Assembly: GCF_030268685.1 (NCBI RefSeq)
Contig: NZ_BSRQ01000036.1
Location: forward strand, 1-48,780
Source: Microtetraspora sp. NBRC 13810
GTDB taxonomy: Bacteria; Actinomycetota; Actinomycetes; Streptosporangiales; Streptosporangiaceae
Direction of reading: 5' to 3'
DNA: 48,780 nucleotides
Positions 7,281-17,500 of the stretch are shown here, one piece after another. A program made the position numbers and the translations under genes. The notes beneath the pieces were generated by a model. It ran no database searches and had not been told where the DNA came from. It was given only the letters and a program-made list of their open reading frames with translations. Numbering within the stretch: the first letter of the stretch is position 1; every line of letters starts with the position of its first letter.

Positions 7281-8729
7281 TCAGGACGCCTCGCCGGCCC
7301 GCCGGATGAGCTCGGCCAGTTCGGTGACCGCCGGGTCCCCGGTCTCGGCGGCCAGTCTGTCCGCGTGGCCGGCCAGCTCGTCCAGCCGCCACGGCCGCTC
7401 GCCCGCGTCCCCGCGGAGGTGTCCGGCGAACGTCGCGGCGACGGCGGCCACCTGGAGCCGGGCGGGGGCCTCCCGCCACAGCGACCCGGCCAGCGCCCCG
7501 GTGTCCGCCGACTCGCTGATCTCGGCCGGCTGCCGGGTGTCGGGGTCCTGCCAGCGGACCGAGGCCATCGCCACCTGCCCGCGCGCGCCGGGGCGCAGTG
7601 TGACCCGGTAGAGCGCGGTCACCGAGTGACCGGGGCCGATCTCGCCGCCGTCCACCGCGTCCTCGCGGAACTCCTCGTCGGCCAGCGCGCGGTTCTCGTA
7701 GCCGAGCAGCCGGGCGGACTCCACCACGGAGGGGTTGAAGACGACCTGCGCCTTGGCGTCGCGGGCGCGCAGTTCGAGGTGGGTGGTGAGCCGGTCGCCG
7801 AACACCTCGCGCGCCTGCTCCTCGGAGCTGACGTAGACCGCCGCGCCGTCGCCGTTGTCGGCCAGCCGTTCCATCAGTTCGTCGCCGTACTCCCGGCCGA
7901 CGCCCACGCACAGCAGGGTGATCTTCCGCCCGGCGTGCTCCTCGACCTGGTCGAGAATGGCCTGCCAGGCGGTCACCCCCGTGTTGGCGAGGCCGTCGGA
8001 CAGCAGGACGACCCGGTTCGTGGCGATGTCACGCCGGGCGCGGGACGCCTCCCGGTAGCCGGCGGTGAGCCCGGCGGCGAGGTCGGTCGAGGCTTCCACG
8101 GCGAGACCGTCGATCGCCTCGTGCAGGGCGGCCCGGGAGCCCGCCGGGGTCATCGGGGCGACCACCCTGGCCTCGTCGCTGAACGCCACGATCGAGACCT
8201 GGTCGCCCGGCGCGAGCCGGTCCACCAGCCGGTGCAGGGCCGACCTGACGAGGTCGAGGCGGCCCGGCTCGGCCATGGAGCCGGAGACGTCCACGACGAA
8301 GGTGAGGCTGACCGGCCGCCGCGCCGCCTCGCCCGCCGACCGCGTCTGCAGCCCGACCCGGAGCAGCGCCACGTCGTTCTCCGGCATCCGGGCGCCGTCC
8401 ACGTGCACCGCGAACTCGTCGCCCTCCGGCTCGGCGTAGTCCTGCCGGAACGCGTTGACGAACTCCTCCACCCGCACAGCGCCGGGATCGGGCCGCCGCC
8501 CCTCCTGGAGGGTACGGCGGGCGTAGCCGTACGACGCGGTGTCCACGTCCAGGGCGAACGTGGAGATCTGCGCCGAGTCGGGTCCGTCGCCGGACACGGC
8601 GCCGGGCGCCTCCTGGGCGGCGGGCTTGCCCGGGCTCCCCCGGTCGTGCTCCCCCGCCCCGCCGCCGCACGCCGCCAGCAGCAGGAGCGTCGCGGCCGCG
8701 AACACGATCACGAGTGGACGTGACGTCAC
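7281..8729 (-). CDS. von Willebrand factor A domain lipoprotein (YfbK-like)
   Basis: 482 residues. The first 21 form a lipoprotein signal (VFAAATLLLLAAC lipobox), so the protein is likely tethered outside the cell membrane. An N-terminal conserved region (STFALDVDTASYGYARRTL, VRVEEFVNAF) is typical of the YfbK-type VWA proteins. The VWA domain then carries a MIDAS motif (FVVDVSGSM, with later threonine and DGLANTG). A C-terminal DUF3520-like part follows. Starts at GTG 8729 with GGAGG about eight bases upstream. Role is not known; related proteins are surface or envelope proteins that bind metal-dependent partners. Confidence 0.92.
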   Translation of the reverse strand: MTSRPLVIVFAAATLLLLAACGGGAGEHDRGSPGKPAAQEAPGAVSGDGPDSAQISTFALDVDTASYGYARRTLQEGRRPDPGAVRVEEFVNAFRQDYAEPEGDEFAVHVDGARMPENDVALLRVGLQTRSAGEAARRPVSLTFVVDVSGSMAEPGRLDLVRSALHRLVDRLAPGDQVSIVAFSDEARVVAPMTPAGSRAALHEAIDGLAVEASTDLAAGLTAGYREASRARRDIATNRVVLLSDGLANTGVTAWQAILDQVEEHAGRKITLLCVGVGREYGDELMERLADNGDGAAVYVSSEEQAREVFGDRLTTHLELRARDAKAQVVFNPSVVESARLLGYENRALADEEFREDAVDGGEIGPGHSVTALYRVTLRPGARGQVAMASVRWQDPDTRQPAEISESADTGALAGSLWREAPARLQVAAVAATFAGHLRGDAGERPWRLDELAGHADRLAAETGDPAVTELAELIRRAGEAS

Positions 8730-8918
8730 GATGTCGCCTCCAGGGGTTCGGCGTCATCTCGTTCGACGACGGCCCGGCCGGCTCCGCCGGGTCCTTCACC
8801 CAAGCGAACGCATACCGTGCCCGGTCCGTGACCGCTCACCTCCGGGGGCGCTTGAGCGCTGCGCGATCGGGCAACTCTTCTCCGTGACCCCCCGCAACGT
8901 CCCACAGGAGGGGAACAC

Positions 8919-10316
8919 ATGCTCGTTCAACCCGATCCCACCTTCTACCCCTCGCCTCGCGAGGCGATGCGCGGGCCGCGCGAGCGACTGGCCTACGTCG
9001 CCCTGCTGGATGCGGGAGGCGGCGGGCGGCCCGACGGACTGGCCACGGTCGACCTCGACCCGGACTCCCCGGGCTACGGCACGATCGTGCACGTGCACGA
9101 CGCCTCCGTACCCGGTGACGAGTTCCACCACTTCGGCTGGAACGTGTGCAGCGCCGCCCTGTGCCCCTACGCCCCGCACCCGCACGTGGAGCGGCGTTAC
9201 CTCGTCGTGCCGGGCCTGCGCTCCTCGCGGATCTACGTCTTCGACGTCAAGGACGATCCCAGGACACCCAAGCTGGTCAAGACGATCGAGCCGGAGACGG
9301 TGATCGAGCGGACCGGGTACAGCCGCCCGCACACCGTGCACTGCGGCACCGACGCGATCTACGTCAGCGCGCTCGGCGACGCGGACGGCGACGCCCCGGG
9401 CGGCGTGTTCATGCTCGACCACGACACCTTCGAGCCGCTCGGCCGCTGGGAGGTGGACCGGGGGCCGCAGCGGCTGCACTACGACTTCTGGTGGCACCTC
9501 GGGCACGACACGATGCTCACCAGCGAGTGGGGCACCCCGAACATGATCGAGGCGGGCCCCGACCTCGACCTGCTGGTCAACCGGCGGTACGGCCACCGGC
9601 TGCACGTCTGGGACCTGCGCAGACGCGTGCACCTCCAGGAGATCGACCTCGGCGACGAGCACCAGATGGCCCTGGAGCTGCGCCCGGCGCACGACCCGAC
9701 GAAGACGTACGGCTTCGTCAACACCGTGATCAACGCCGAGGACCTGTCGGCGAGCGTCTTCACCTGGTACCTCGACGACGGCGTCTGGCGGGCGAAGAAG
9801 ACCGTCACCGTCCCGGCCGAGCCCGCCCCGCCCGACCTGCTGCCCGAGCCGCTCAGGCAGTTCGGCGCCGTGCCGCCGCTGGTCACCGACATCTCCCTGA
9901 CGCTGGACGACAGGTTCCTGCTGATCTCCGCGTGGGGCACCGGCGAACTGCTGGCCTACGACGTCTCCGATCCGTTCCATCCCAAAAAGACCGGGTCGGT
10001 GCGGCTCGGCGGCATCGCCGGCCGCGCCGCGCACCCGGCCGTGCCCGGCCGCCCGCTGAACGGCGGGCCGCAGATGGTGGAGACCAGCCGCGACGGCCGG
10101 CGGGCCTACTTCACCAACTCGCTCTACCGCACCTGGGACGAGGTGTTCTACCCGAGCGGCATCTCCGGCTGGATGGTGCGGGCCGACCTCGGCGAGGACG
10201 GCTCGCTCGCCCTCGATCCCGCGTTCTTCGTGGACTTCGCCGCCGACGGCCGCCGCGCCCACCAGATCCGCCTGCAGGGCGGCGACGCCTCCTCCGACTC
10301 CTACTGCTTCCCGTGA
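8919..10316 (+). CDS. selenium-binding protein SBP56 family / methanethiol oxidase-like
   Basis: 465 residues, full length for SBP56. It contains the family hallmarks: DPTFYPSPREAM, FHHFGWNVCSAAL, LVVPGLRSSRIYVFDV, RPHTVHC, HYDFWWHLGHDTMLTSEWG, HRLHVWDL and a C-terminal region with QMVETSRDGRRAYFTNSLY. The many conserved histidines fit the copper-dependent beta-propeller of bacterial methanethiol oxidases (MtoX), which convert methanethiol to formaldehyde, H2S and H2O2. No Sec or Tat signal is obvious here, unlike periplasmic MtoX. ATG 8919 has AGGAGGGG seven bases upstream. The stop overlaps the next gene's GTG (GTGA), so the two are translated together. Confidence 0.93.
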   Translation: MLVQPDPTFYPSPREAMRGPRERLAYVALLDAGGGGRPDGLATVDLDPDSPGYGTIVHVHDASVPGDEFHHFGWNVCSAALCPYAPHPHVERRYLVVPGLRSSRIYVFDVKDDPRTPKLVKTIEPETVIERTGYSRPHTVHCGTDAIYVSALGDADGDAPGGVFMLDHDTFEPLGRWEVDRGPQRLHYDFWWHLGHDTMLTSEWGTPNMIEAGPDLDLLVNRRYGHRLHVWDLRRRVHLQEIDLGDEHQMALELRPAHDPTKTYGFVNTVINAEDLSASVFTWYLDDGVWRAKKTVTVPAEPAPPDLLPEPLRQFGAVPPLVTDISLTLDDRFLLISAWGTGELLAYDVSDPFHPKKTGSVRLGGIAGRAAHPAVPGRPLNGGPQMVETSRDGRRAYFTNSLYRTWDEVFYPSGISGWMVRADLGEDGSLALDPAFFVDFAADGRRAHQIRLQGGDASSDSYCFP

Positions 10317-10924
10317 CCTGGGACCTGACGTCGTTACTGCTCCTGGCCGGGCTCGGCGCCTTCCACGGGCTGAACCCGGCCATGGGCTGGCTCTTCGCCG
10401 TCGCCCTCGGGTTGCAGGAGCGCTCCCGGGCCGCCGTGCTGCGCGCGCTGCCCCCGATCGTGCTCGGCCACGCCGGATCTGTGCTGGTCACGCTGGGCCT
10501 GGTCACCCTCGCCCGGCTGGCCGTGCCGCCGCGCCCGGTCGCCTACGCGGTCGCCGCCCTGGTCTGCGGCTTCGGGGTCCACAAGCTGCTGCGGCGGCGG
10601 CACCCGCGCTGGGTGGGCATGCGGGTGACCTCCCGCCAACTCGCCGGTTGGTCGTTCCTGATGGCCTCCGCGCACGGCGCCGGGCTCATGCTGCTCCCGG
10701 TCACCCTGCGCGCCGGCGACACCGCCGCGCTCGCCCTCACCACGGAGGCGGTGACGGCCACCGCCGTGCACACGGCCGCCATGCTGGCCGTGATGACCCT
10801 GCTGGCCGTGATCGTCTACGAGCGGCTCGGCGTGGCCGTCCTGCGTAAGGCGTGGTTCAACCTCGACCTCGTCTGGGCGGTCGCCCTGATCGTCGCCGGC
10901 GGGGCACTGGCCCTGACCGCGTGA
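10313..10924 (+). CDS. multi-pass membrane protein coupled to SBP56 gene
   Basis: 203 residues, about six transmembrane helices. I do not recognise a named family with certainty; the His-containing helices (FHGLNPAMGW, VLGHAGSVL, ASAHGAGLML, AVHTAAML) are reminiscent of the HxxxP/HG-type helices of metal or sulfite exporters such as the RcnA/TauE groups. GTG 10313 overlaps the SBP56 stop by four bases, so the pair is very likely one functional unit. A copper-supply or sulfur-compound export role would fit but is inference only. Confidence 0.75.
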   Translation: MTWDLTSLLLLAGLGAFHGLNPAMGWLFAVALGLQERSRAAVLRALPPIVLGHAGSVLVTLGLVTLARLAVPPRPVAYAVAALVCGFGVHKLLRRRHPRWVGMRVTSRQLAGWSFLMASAHGAGLMLLPVTLRAGDTAALALTTEAVTATAVHTAAMLAVMTLLAVIVYERLGVAVLRKAWFNLDLVWAVALIVAGGALALTA

Positions 10925-10955
10925 ACCATTACGGGGTAGGACACGTCTTAGGGCT

Positions 10956-12206
10956 ATGCGCCCGTACCTCGCCGCGGTGGTACTCGCCGCGGCCCTCACC
11001 GCCTGTGCCCCGTTCACCGAGGATGGAGGATCACGCGTGCTGACCGCAGAAGGAGTGAGCAGGCAGACCCCGGCCGACGCCCCCGTCGAGGAGGCCGTGC
11101 GCGGCCTGACCGCCTTCGGCCACTCCCTGTACACCGCGAACGCCGGACCGCTCGCCAACACGGTGCTCTCGCCGCTGAGCGTCGGGGTCGCCTACGGCAT
11201 GGCCCGGGCCGGCGCGGGAGCCTCCGCCGGCGCGGAGCTGGACCGGGTGTTCGGCTTCCCCGCCGCCGGCCCGCACACCGCGTTCAACACGATCACCAGG
11301 CGGATCGTCACCATCGAGGAGGGCACGCCGCCACCGCCGCCCGGCCAGGAGACCCGCGGGGACGGCAGCGGACCGCCCGCGCCGCCGGTCGTCGGCCTGG
11401 CCCACGGCCTGTTCGCCCAGGACGGCCTGCCGGTCAAACAGGACTTCCTGCGCACGGTCACCGCGCAGTACGGCACCGGGGTGCACACCGTCGACTTCGG
11501 AGCCGAGGCCGCCGACGAGATCAACGCGTGGACCGACCGGCAGACCGCCGGCCGGATCACGAAGCTCTTCGAACGGCTACCGGCGAACACCCGGCTCGTC
11601 CTCGCCAACGCCCTCTACCTCAAGGCCGACTGGGAGCACCCGCTCGTCTCGGGATCCTCTCCCGGGCCCGGCGTCTTCACCCGCGCGGACGGCACGACCA
11701 CGCGGGTCGAGCTGATCGGCGACGTGGGGGCCAGGCGCTACGCCGAGGGCGCGGGCTGGCAGGCGGTGGAGCTGCGTTACGCGGGCGGCGAACTGGCCAT
11801 GTGGCTGCTGCTCCCCCGGGCCGGCGGCACACCCGGCGACCTGCTGACCCCGGCGACGTTCGCCCAGGTCGCGGACGGCCTGCGGCAGACCGTCGTCGCC
11901 CTGGCGATACCCCGCTGGGACTTCGCCACCGACATCGACCTCGGGACGTCCGTGCTGCGGCCAGGCGCCGACTTCTCCGGCATCGCCGACGGCCTCACCC
12001 TCGACCAGGCCGTGCACCGGGCGAACATCTCGGTGGACGAGTGGGGCACCGAGGCGGCGGCGGTCACCGGGCTGGCGTTCCCCGTCTCGGCGGGCCCCAG
12101 CGCCGAGGCGACCTTCCGGGCCGACCGCCCCTTCGCCTTCGCCGTCGTGCACACGGAGACCCGGACGCCGCTGTTCATCGGGCAGGTGGCCGACCCGTCC
12201 AGGTGA
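10956..12206 (+). CDS. serpin-family lipoprotein (serine protease inhibitor)
   Basis: 416 residues. Lipoprotein signal with lipobox LTAC at about residues 14-17, so likely anchored on the outer face of the membrane. The serpin fold is clear: TVLSPLSVGVAYGMARAGA, VLANALYLKADWEHP, AMWLLLPRAGG and VDEWGTEAAAVTG. That last stretch is the reactive-loop hinge, with small residues at P12-P9 as in inhibitory serpins; the distal F-x-AD-RPF-AF motif is also present. The loop between hinge and FRADRPF is about three residues longer than in ovalbumin, so P1 cannot be fixed (Val, Ser or nearby). A Pro-rich insert lies near residues 122-145. It is 31 bp after the membrane protein gene and may belong to its transcript. 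Confidence 0.93.
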   Translation: MRPYLAAVVLAAALTACAPFTEDGGSRVLTAEGVSRQTPADAPVEEAVRGLTAFGHSLYTANAGPLANTVLSPLSVGVAYGMARAGAGASAGAELDRVFGFPAAGPHTAFNTITRRIVTIEEGTPPPPPGQETRGDGSGPPAPPVVGLAHGLFAQDGLPVKQDFLRTVTAQYGTGVHTVDFGAEAADEINAWTDRQTAGRITKLFERLPANTRLVLANALYLKADWEHPLVSGSSPGPGVFTRADGTTTRVELIGDVGARRYAEGAGWQAVELRYAGGELAMWLLLPRAGGTPGDLLTPATFAQVADGLRQTVVALAIPRWDFATDIDLGTSVLRPGADFSGIADGLTLDQAVHRANISVDEWGTEAAAVTGLAFPVSAGPSAEATFRADRPFAFAVVHTETRTPLFIGQVADPSR

Positions 12207-12209
12207 GGG

Positions 12210-12956
12210 TCAGGCCACCGGCCGCAGCACGAAGACGCCCCACCCCATGTGCTGCCTGCCGTAACGCAGGTGGTACCGGCGGGAGCGGTCGAGCATGTCG
12301 CGCAGCGCCCCGGCGTCCGGGTCGCCGGGGTTGGCCGCCAGCCAGTCGCTCATGGTCCACCACTGGCCGGCGACATAACGGTCCCAGCTGTCGTGGTCGG
12401 CCAGCACCATCTCCAGCAGCTCGACCCCGGCGGCGTCGAACCGGTCCAGCGTGTCCCCCAGCGTCCCGAAGTCCTCCCGGCGGAAGCCCAGCATCTCGGC
12501 GGCCCCGGGAGGCGGCTCGGAGATCCAGTACGGCTCGCCGACCAGCAGGATGCCGCCCGGTTCCACCTTGGGCAGCATCAGCTCGATCGTGCCTCGCAGG
12601 CCGCCGCCGATCCAGGTGGCCCCGACGCAGGACACGACGTCGAACCGGCCGGCGCACGTGCGCAGGTAGGCCGCCGCCTCGCCGTGCTCGAACCTGACCC
12701 TGTCCTGGACCGCCAGCTCCGCCGCCCTGGCCCGCGCCGCGGTCAGGAAGACCTCGCTCAGATCGACGCCGACGCCCTCCACACCGTGCCGGTCGGCCCA
12801 CCGGCACAGCATCTCCCCCTTCCCGCAGGCCAGGTCGAGCTGCCGCGTCCCCGGCCGCAGCCGCGCGACCTCTCCCAGCAGCTCCAGCTTGTCGTCGGTG
12901 AACGGGTTGAGGATGCGGTTCCGGCCTTCCGCGATCTCATGCAGGCGTAGCGACAT
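12210..12956 (-). CDS. SAM-dependent methyltransferase
   Basis: 248 residues. SAM motif I is RQLDLACGKGEMLCRWAD, motif II GVEGVGVDLSEVFL, then FDVVSCVGATWIGGG and a motif III around VEPGGILLVGEPYW. It resembles the cyclopropane-synthase/SAM methyltransferase group acting on small molecules; the substrate is unknown. ATG 12956 (MSLRLHEIAEGRNRI) has GAGGATGG close upstream and was preferred over the long frame to 13163, which overlaps the divergent DUF1990 gene. It is convergent with the serpin gene with only three bases between stops. Confidence 0.88.
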   Translation of the reverse strand: MSLRLHEIAEGRNRILNPFTDDKLELLGEVARLRPGTRQLDLACGKGEMLCRWADRHGVEGVGVDLSEVFLTAARARAAELAVQDRVRFEHGEAAAYLRTCAGRFDVVSCVGATWIGGGLRGTIELMLPKVEPGGILLVGEPYWISEPPPGAAEMLGFRREDFGTLGDTLDRFDAAGVELLEMVLADHDSWDRYVAGQWWTMSDWLAANPGDPDAGALRDMLDRSRRYHLRYGRQHMGWGVFVLRPVA

Positions 12957-13122
12957 GCGGCCATCCTCACCACTCCGCCACCCGCCCACCAACCGGTTTT
13001 CCCCGCCTCGCCGGGCCCGGTCGGCGGTGGGAGGGTGCGGTCGCGGTCGCCTGGGGCATAGGGGTGGGCGGGCCGTCCGCGCGGGGTCGCCGGAGCGCGG
13101 GCGACGGGGAAGGGAGCCGTCG

Positions 13123-13614
13123 ATGACCGAGACAGGACTGACGTATCCGGAGGCGGGCGCCACCCGCGAGCCTCCGCTGCCGCCCGGCTACCACCACCTG
13201 CGCCACCGCGCCCGGCTGTCGCACGGTTCGCTGCCCCGCGCCGCCGAGGAGCTGCTGACCTGGCGGGTGCACGCCCGGCTCGGCCTGCGCCCGGTCGCCT
13301 CCGCGCCGCGCGCCGCCCCCGGCGTGACCGTCGTCTGCCGCCTCGGCCCGCTGCGCATCCCGTGCCGGGTGGTGTGGACGGTCGAGGAGGACCGGCGGGC
13401 CGGCTTCGCGTACGGCACGCTGCCCGGCCACCCGGAGATCGGCGAGGAGTCCTTCATGGTGGAGCGGGACGCCGGCGGCACGCTGTGGTTCACCCTCACC
13501 GCCTTCTCCCGCCCGGCCCGCCTCCCCCGCCTGACCGGCCCGGCCGCGGCGATCGGCCAGCACCTCTTCGCCCGCCTCTACACCCTCTCCCTCAGATACG
13601 GCCTGCGCCGTTGA
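13123..13614 (+). CDS. DUF1990 family protein
   Basis: 163 residues. The DUF1990 pattern is visible: YHHLRHRARLSHG, AAEELLTWRVHARLGLRPV, LGPLRIPCRVVWTVEEDRRAGFAYGTLPGHPEIGEESF in outline, and FTLTAFSRPA. The family is a small alpha/beta fold of unknown function, predicted to bind lipophilic ligands. ATG 13123 has GGGGAAGGGAG six bases upstream. It precedes the hydrolase gene by 68 bp on the same strand. Confidence 0.85.
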   Translation: MTETGLTYPEAGATREPPLPPGYHHLRHRARLSHGSLPRAAEELLTWRVHARLGLRPVASAPRAAPGVTVVCRLGPLRIPCRVVWTVEEDRRAGFAYGTLPGHPEIGEESFMVERDAGGTLWFTLTAFSRPARLPRLTGPAAAIGQHLFARLYTLSLRYGLRR

Positions 13615-13682
13615 CCCCGCCACCCGGTGCTTGCCCCGGCGGGCGGGGCGGGGCATCGTGGGGGCCGGGAGGGGAGGGTGCC

Positions 13683-14504
13683 GTGGCGGGTTGGCTCTGG
13701 CGGGCGGCGGCGGCCGCCGGCGGGGTGGCGATCCTCATCGTCGGGATGGCCTGGGCGTTCCAGCGCAAGCTGATCTACCTGCCGGACCACGGTGCCGTGC
13801 CGCCGGCCGCGTCGGTACTCCCCGGGGCGCGGGACGTCACGCTGACCACCCGCGACGGGCTGCGCCTCGCCGCCTGGACCGTGCCCGCGGCCGAGCCGCG
13901 GCGCGGCGTGTGGGTGCTGGTCGCGGGCGGCAACGCGGGCAACCGGGCCGGGCGGGCGCCGCTGGCCAAGGTGCTCGCCGAGCGGGGTCTCGACGTGCTG
14001 CTGATGGACTACCGCGGCTATGGGGGCAACGAGGGGGCGCCGGACGAGGCGGGACTCGCCCTGGACGTCCGCGCGGCGCGCGAGCACCTGCTGCGCACCG
14101 GCGAGCCGGTCATCTACTTCGGCGAGAGCCTGGGCGCCGCCGTGGTGACCGAGCTGGCCGCCGAGCATCCGCCGGACGCGCTGCTGCTGCGCTCGCCGTT
14201 CACCGACCTCGCCGACGCCGGGCAGGCGAACTATCCCTTCCTGCCGGTCCGCCCGCTGCTCGGCGAGCGCTACCCGCTCGCCGAGCTGATCACCCGGGTC
14301 CGGGTGCCCACCACGATCCTGTACGGCACCCGCGACCGCACGGTGCCCGCCGCTCTCAGCCGCGCGGTGGTGGCCGCCGCGCGAACCGCCGGCGGCCGGG
14401 TCAGGGCGATCGAGATCGAGGGCGCCGGGCACAACGACGTCGCCTTCGTCTACGGCAGGGAACTCGTCGAAGCGGTCACCGACCTGGCCGACGAGATCAC
14501 CTGA
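13683..14504 (+). CDS. membrane-anchored alpha/beta hydrolase
   Basis: 273 residues. One N-terminal hydrophobic helix (about residues 4-24) followed by QRKLIYLPDH, the usual start of the BEM46/YfhR-type hydrolases. Catalytic features: GGNAGNR oxyanion region, LLMDYRGYGGNEG, nucleophile elbow GESLG, acid DRTVP region and a GAGHND histidine. Likely a serine esterase or peptidase facing the membrane. GTG 13683 has GGAGGGGAGGG upstream. Its last eight bases overlap the 3' end of the convergent AfsR-like gene. Confidence 0.9.
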   Translation: MAGWLWRAAAAAGGVAILIVGMAWAFQRKLIYLPDHGAVPPAASVLPGARDVTLTTRDGLRLAAWTVPAAEPRRGVWVLVAGGNAGNRAGRAPLAKVLAERGLDVLLMDYRGYGGNEGAPDEAGLALDVRAAREHLLRTGEPVIYFGESLGAAVVTELAAEHPPDALLLRSPFTDLADAGQANYPFLPVRPLLGERYPLAELITRVRVPTTILYGTRDRTVPAALSRAVVAAARTAGGRVRAIEIEGAGHNDVAFVYGRELVEAVTDLADEIT

Positions 14505-17500
14505 CCTCGCTCTCCGGCCCGTCCACGAGCAGGGCGAGGGCTTCGGCGCGGGTGAGGGCGGCGCCCCGGTCGCAGGCGGCGTCGTAGGCGGGGCCGCCGA
14601 GGAGCTCGCGGGCCCGGGCGGACTCCCGTGCCACATCCGGGCCGGGGCTGATGACGCTGCCGCGCAGCGCGCGCCCCGCGCCGAACAGGAAGGCGGCCCG
14701 CTCCGGCCGCCCGGCCAGCACCGCGACGCCGGCCAGCGCCTCGGCCGCCTCGGCCGCCACGGGGAAGCTGGGGTTGCGCACGGCGGCGGCGAGGCCGCGC
14801 AGGCACATCGCCCGCGCGGCGCCGGCGTCCCCCTCGGCGGCGGCGATCCGGCCCAGCGTGATGTAAAGCTCCGCCTCCATCTCGTCCATGCCGAAGGACA
14901 GCCCCGGCACCAGCGCCAGCCCCGCCTCGGCCAGCCGCCGGGCGCCCGCGAGGTCGCCGCGCAGCCGCGCCGCGTCGCCCAGCCCGCGGGACGCCCTGGC
15001 CAGCGCGTTCGGCAACGCCGTACGGCGGGCCAGCTCGGCGGCCCGGCCGAACTCCGCCTCCGCCTCGGCGAGGCGCCCGGCGCGCAGCAGCACCTGGGCC
15101 CGCGAGCAGATGATCTCGGGCGTGTCCTCACGGGCGCCGAGCTGCTCGATCAGCATGAGCGCCTCCTCCGACAGCGCGAGCGCCCGGTCGAGGTCGCCGC
15201 GCCAGTCGGCCAGCTTGGCGAGCTCGCCGAGGGTGGTCGCCATCCCCCAGCGCTCGCCGCAGGACCGGAACGCCGCCAGCGCCACGAGATACTCCTCCTC
15301 GGCCGCCGCGGCCCGCGCGTGCGCGTAGAGCATCTGGAACGCCATCCCCAGGTGGTAGACGGCCCTGACCCACGGGCCGCCGCTGTTCTCCAGCAGCCTC
15401 CGCATGTCCGGGTCGCCGAGGTCGTCGTCCTTCGGCAGCCCCATGAACGTCGCCCACAGCAGCAGCAGGAACGGATGTCTGAGCGGCAACGCCAGCCCCA
15501 CGAAGATCTCGGCCACCCGCCGCCTGCGCGCCTCGCGGTCGTCGCCGCCGGCGCCCGTCACGTAGGCGGTCAGCATGCACAGCACGTACTCCTCGTGCCG
15601 GCCGGCGGGTGGCACGGGACCGATGAGCGTGAGCAGCGCGGCGGCCAGCGGGGCGGCGTCGCTGCGCTGCCCGCGCAGCCACCAGTACGGCGACAGCGCG
15701 GCGACGAGCCGCAGCCCGGCGACCGCGTCCCCGGCGTGCACGGTCCAGCGCAGCGCGGCGTAGAGGTTGTCGTGCTCGTCGGCGAGCCGCGCCAGCCAGG
15801 CGAGCTGCTCCCCGCCGCACAGGTACGGCGACGCCTCCTCGGCCAGGCGCAGGTAGTGCTCCGCGTGGTCGTGCCGCAGCCGCTCCTCCTCACCCGCCTC
15901 GGCCAGCCGTTCCGCGCAGAAGGCCCGGATCGTCTCCAGCATCCGGTACCGCGGCCCGGCCGCCTCCACCAGCGACTTGTCCACCAGGCTGGACAGCAGC
16001 TCGACCACGTCGCCCTCCGGCAGGCCGCAGACCCGGGCCGCACCCTCCAGGGTGACCCCGCCGGCGAAGACGGTCAGCCTCCTGGCCAGCGTCTGCTCCG
16101 CCTCGTCCAGCAGGTCCCAGCTCCACGCCACGACCGCGCGCAACGTCTGGTGCCTGGGCTGCGCCGTACGGCTGCCGCGGGACAGCAGCAGGAAGCGGTC
16201 GGCCAGCCGGTCGGCCACCTCCGTCACCGGCAGCGAGCGCAGCCGCGCGGCGGCCAGCTCGATCGCCAGCGGCAGGCCGTCCAGGGTGCGGCAGATCCGC
16301 ACCACCGCGTCGAGGGTGTCCTCGGCGACCTCGAAGTCCGGCCGCACGGCCGCGCCGCGGTCGGCGAAGAGCTGGACCGACGGGCAGGCGCGGGCCTGGA
16401 CGAGCTCCGCGCCCTGCGGGGGCAGCGACAGCGGCGGCACCGGGCACAGCGTCTCCCCGGTGATGCCGAGGGCCTCGCGGCTGGTCGCCAGGACGGTGAG
16501 CCCGGCGCACGCGCCGAGGAGCCGGTCGGCCAGCCGTGCCACGTCGTCCACGAGATGCTCGCAGTTGTCCAGGACGAGCAGGGTCCTCCGCTCCGCGAGC
16601 GCGGCGGCCACCCGGTCGGTGATGTCGGCGGGAGCAGCCTCGGGGCCGAGCGGCTGGAGCCCGGACTCGCGCAGGCCGAGCGCGGCCAGCACGGCCCGCG
16701 GGATCTCCCGGCCCTCGGTGAGCGACGCCAGCGGGACGTAGCAGACCTCGTCCGCCGTCCGGGTCACGGCTTCGATGGCGAGCCTGCTCTTGCCGGCGCC
16801 GCCGGGACCGGTGAGCGTGACGAGACGGGTCTCCTGGAGGAGTTTGCCGAGGCGTTCCAGCTCTTCGGCCCTGCCGACGAAGCTGGTGAACTGGCGGGGC
16901 GGCGCCGGCCGTACCGGCTGCGCGGGCGGCGGGGCGGTCTCGGCGGGGGTGAGGGGGCCGGGGGCGGCGCGGAGGACGGCGAGGTGGACGCGCGCCAGCT
17001 CCGGGGAGGGGTCGGCGCCGAGCTCCTCGGCCAGCACCCGCCGGGCGTCCTCGAAGACCGCCAGCGCCTCGCCCTGGCGGCCCTCCGCGTGCAGCGCGCG
17101 CATCAGCTGGCCGCGTAACCGCTCGCGCAGCGGGTGGGCGGCGACGAGGTCGCGCAGCTCGGCGACCGGCCGGTGCCCGCCGAGTCCCAGCTCGGCCTCG
17201 ACGCGGTCCTCGACGGCGGCGAGGCGCAGCTCCGCCAGCCGCGCCGCCTGCCCCGCGGCGAACGGCGCGTCGCGGACGTCGGCGAGCGCCGGCCCGCGCC
17301 ACAGGGCGAGCGCGTCGCGCAGCGTGCCGGCGGCGAGACCGTGGTCGCCGGCGGCGAGCGCCCGGCGGCCCTCGGCCGCGAGCCGCTCGAACCGGTGCGC
17401 GTCCACGGCCTGCGGCTCGATCGCCAGCCGGTAACCGGCGGGGTGGAACTCCACGACCGCCCCGGCGAGGGGGCGGAGCGTCTGGCGGAGCCGGGAGACG

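Noticed and set aside
15319-17118. Large open frames opposite the AfsR-like and other STAND genes
   Set aside because: High GC keeps the antisense frames open; the translations are Arg/Gln-rich with no domain pattern, while the minus strand shows complete conserved domains.
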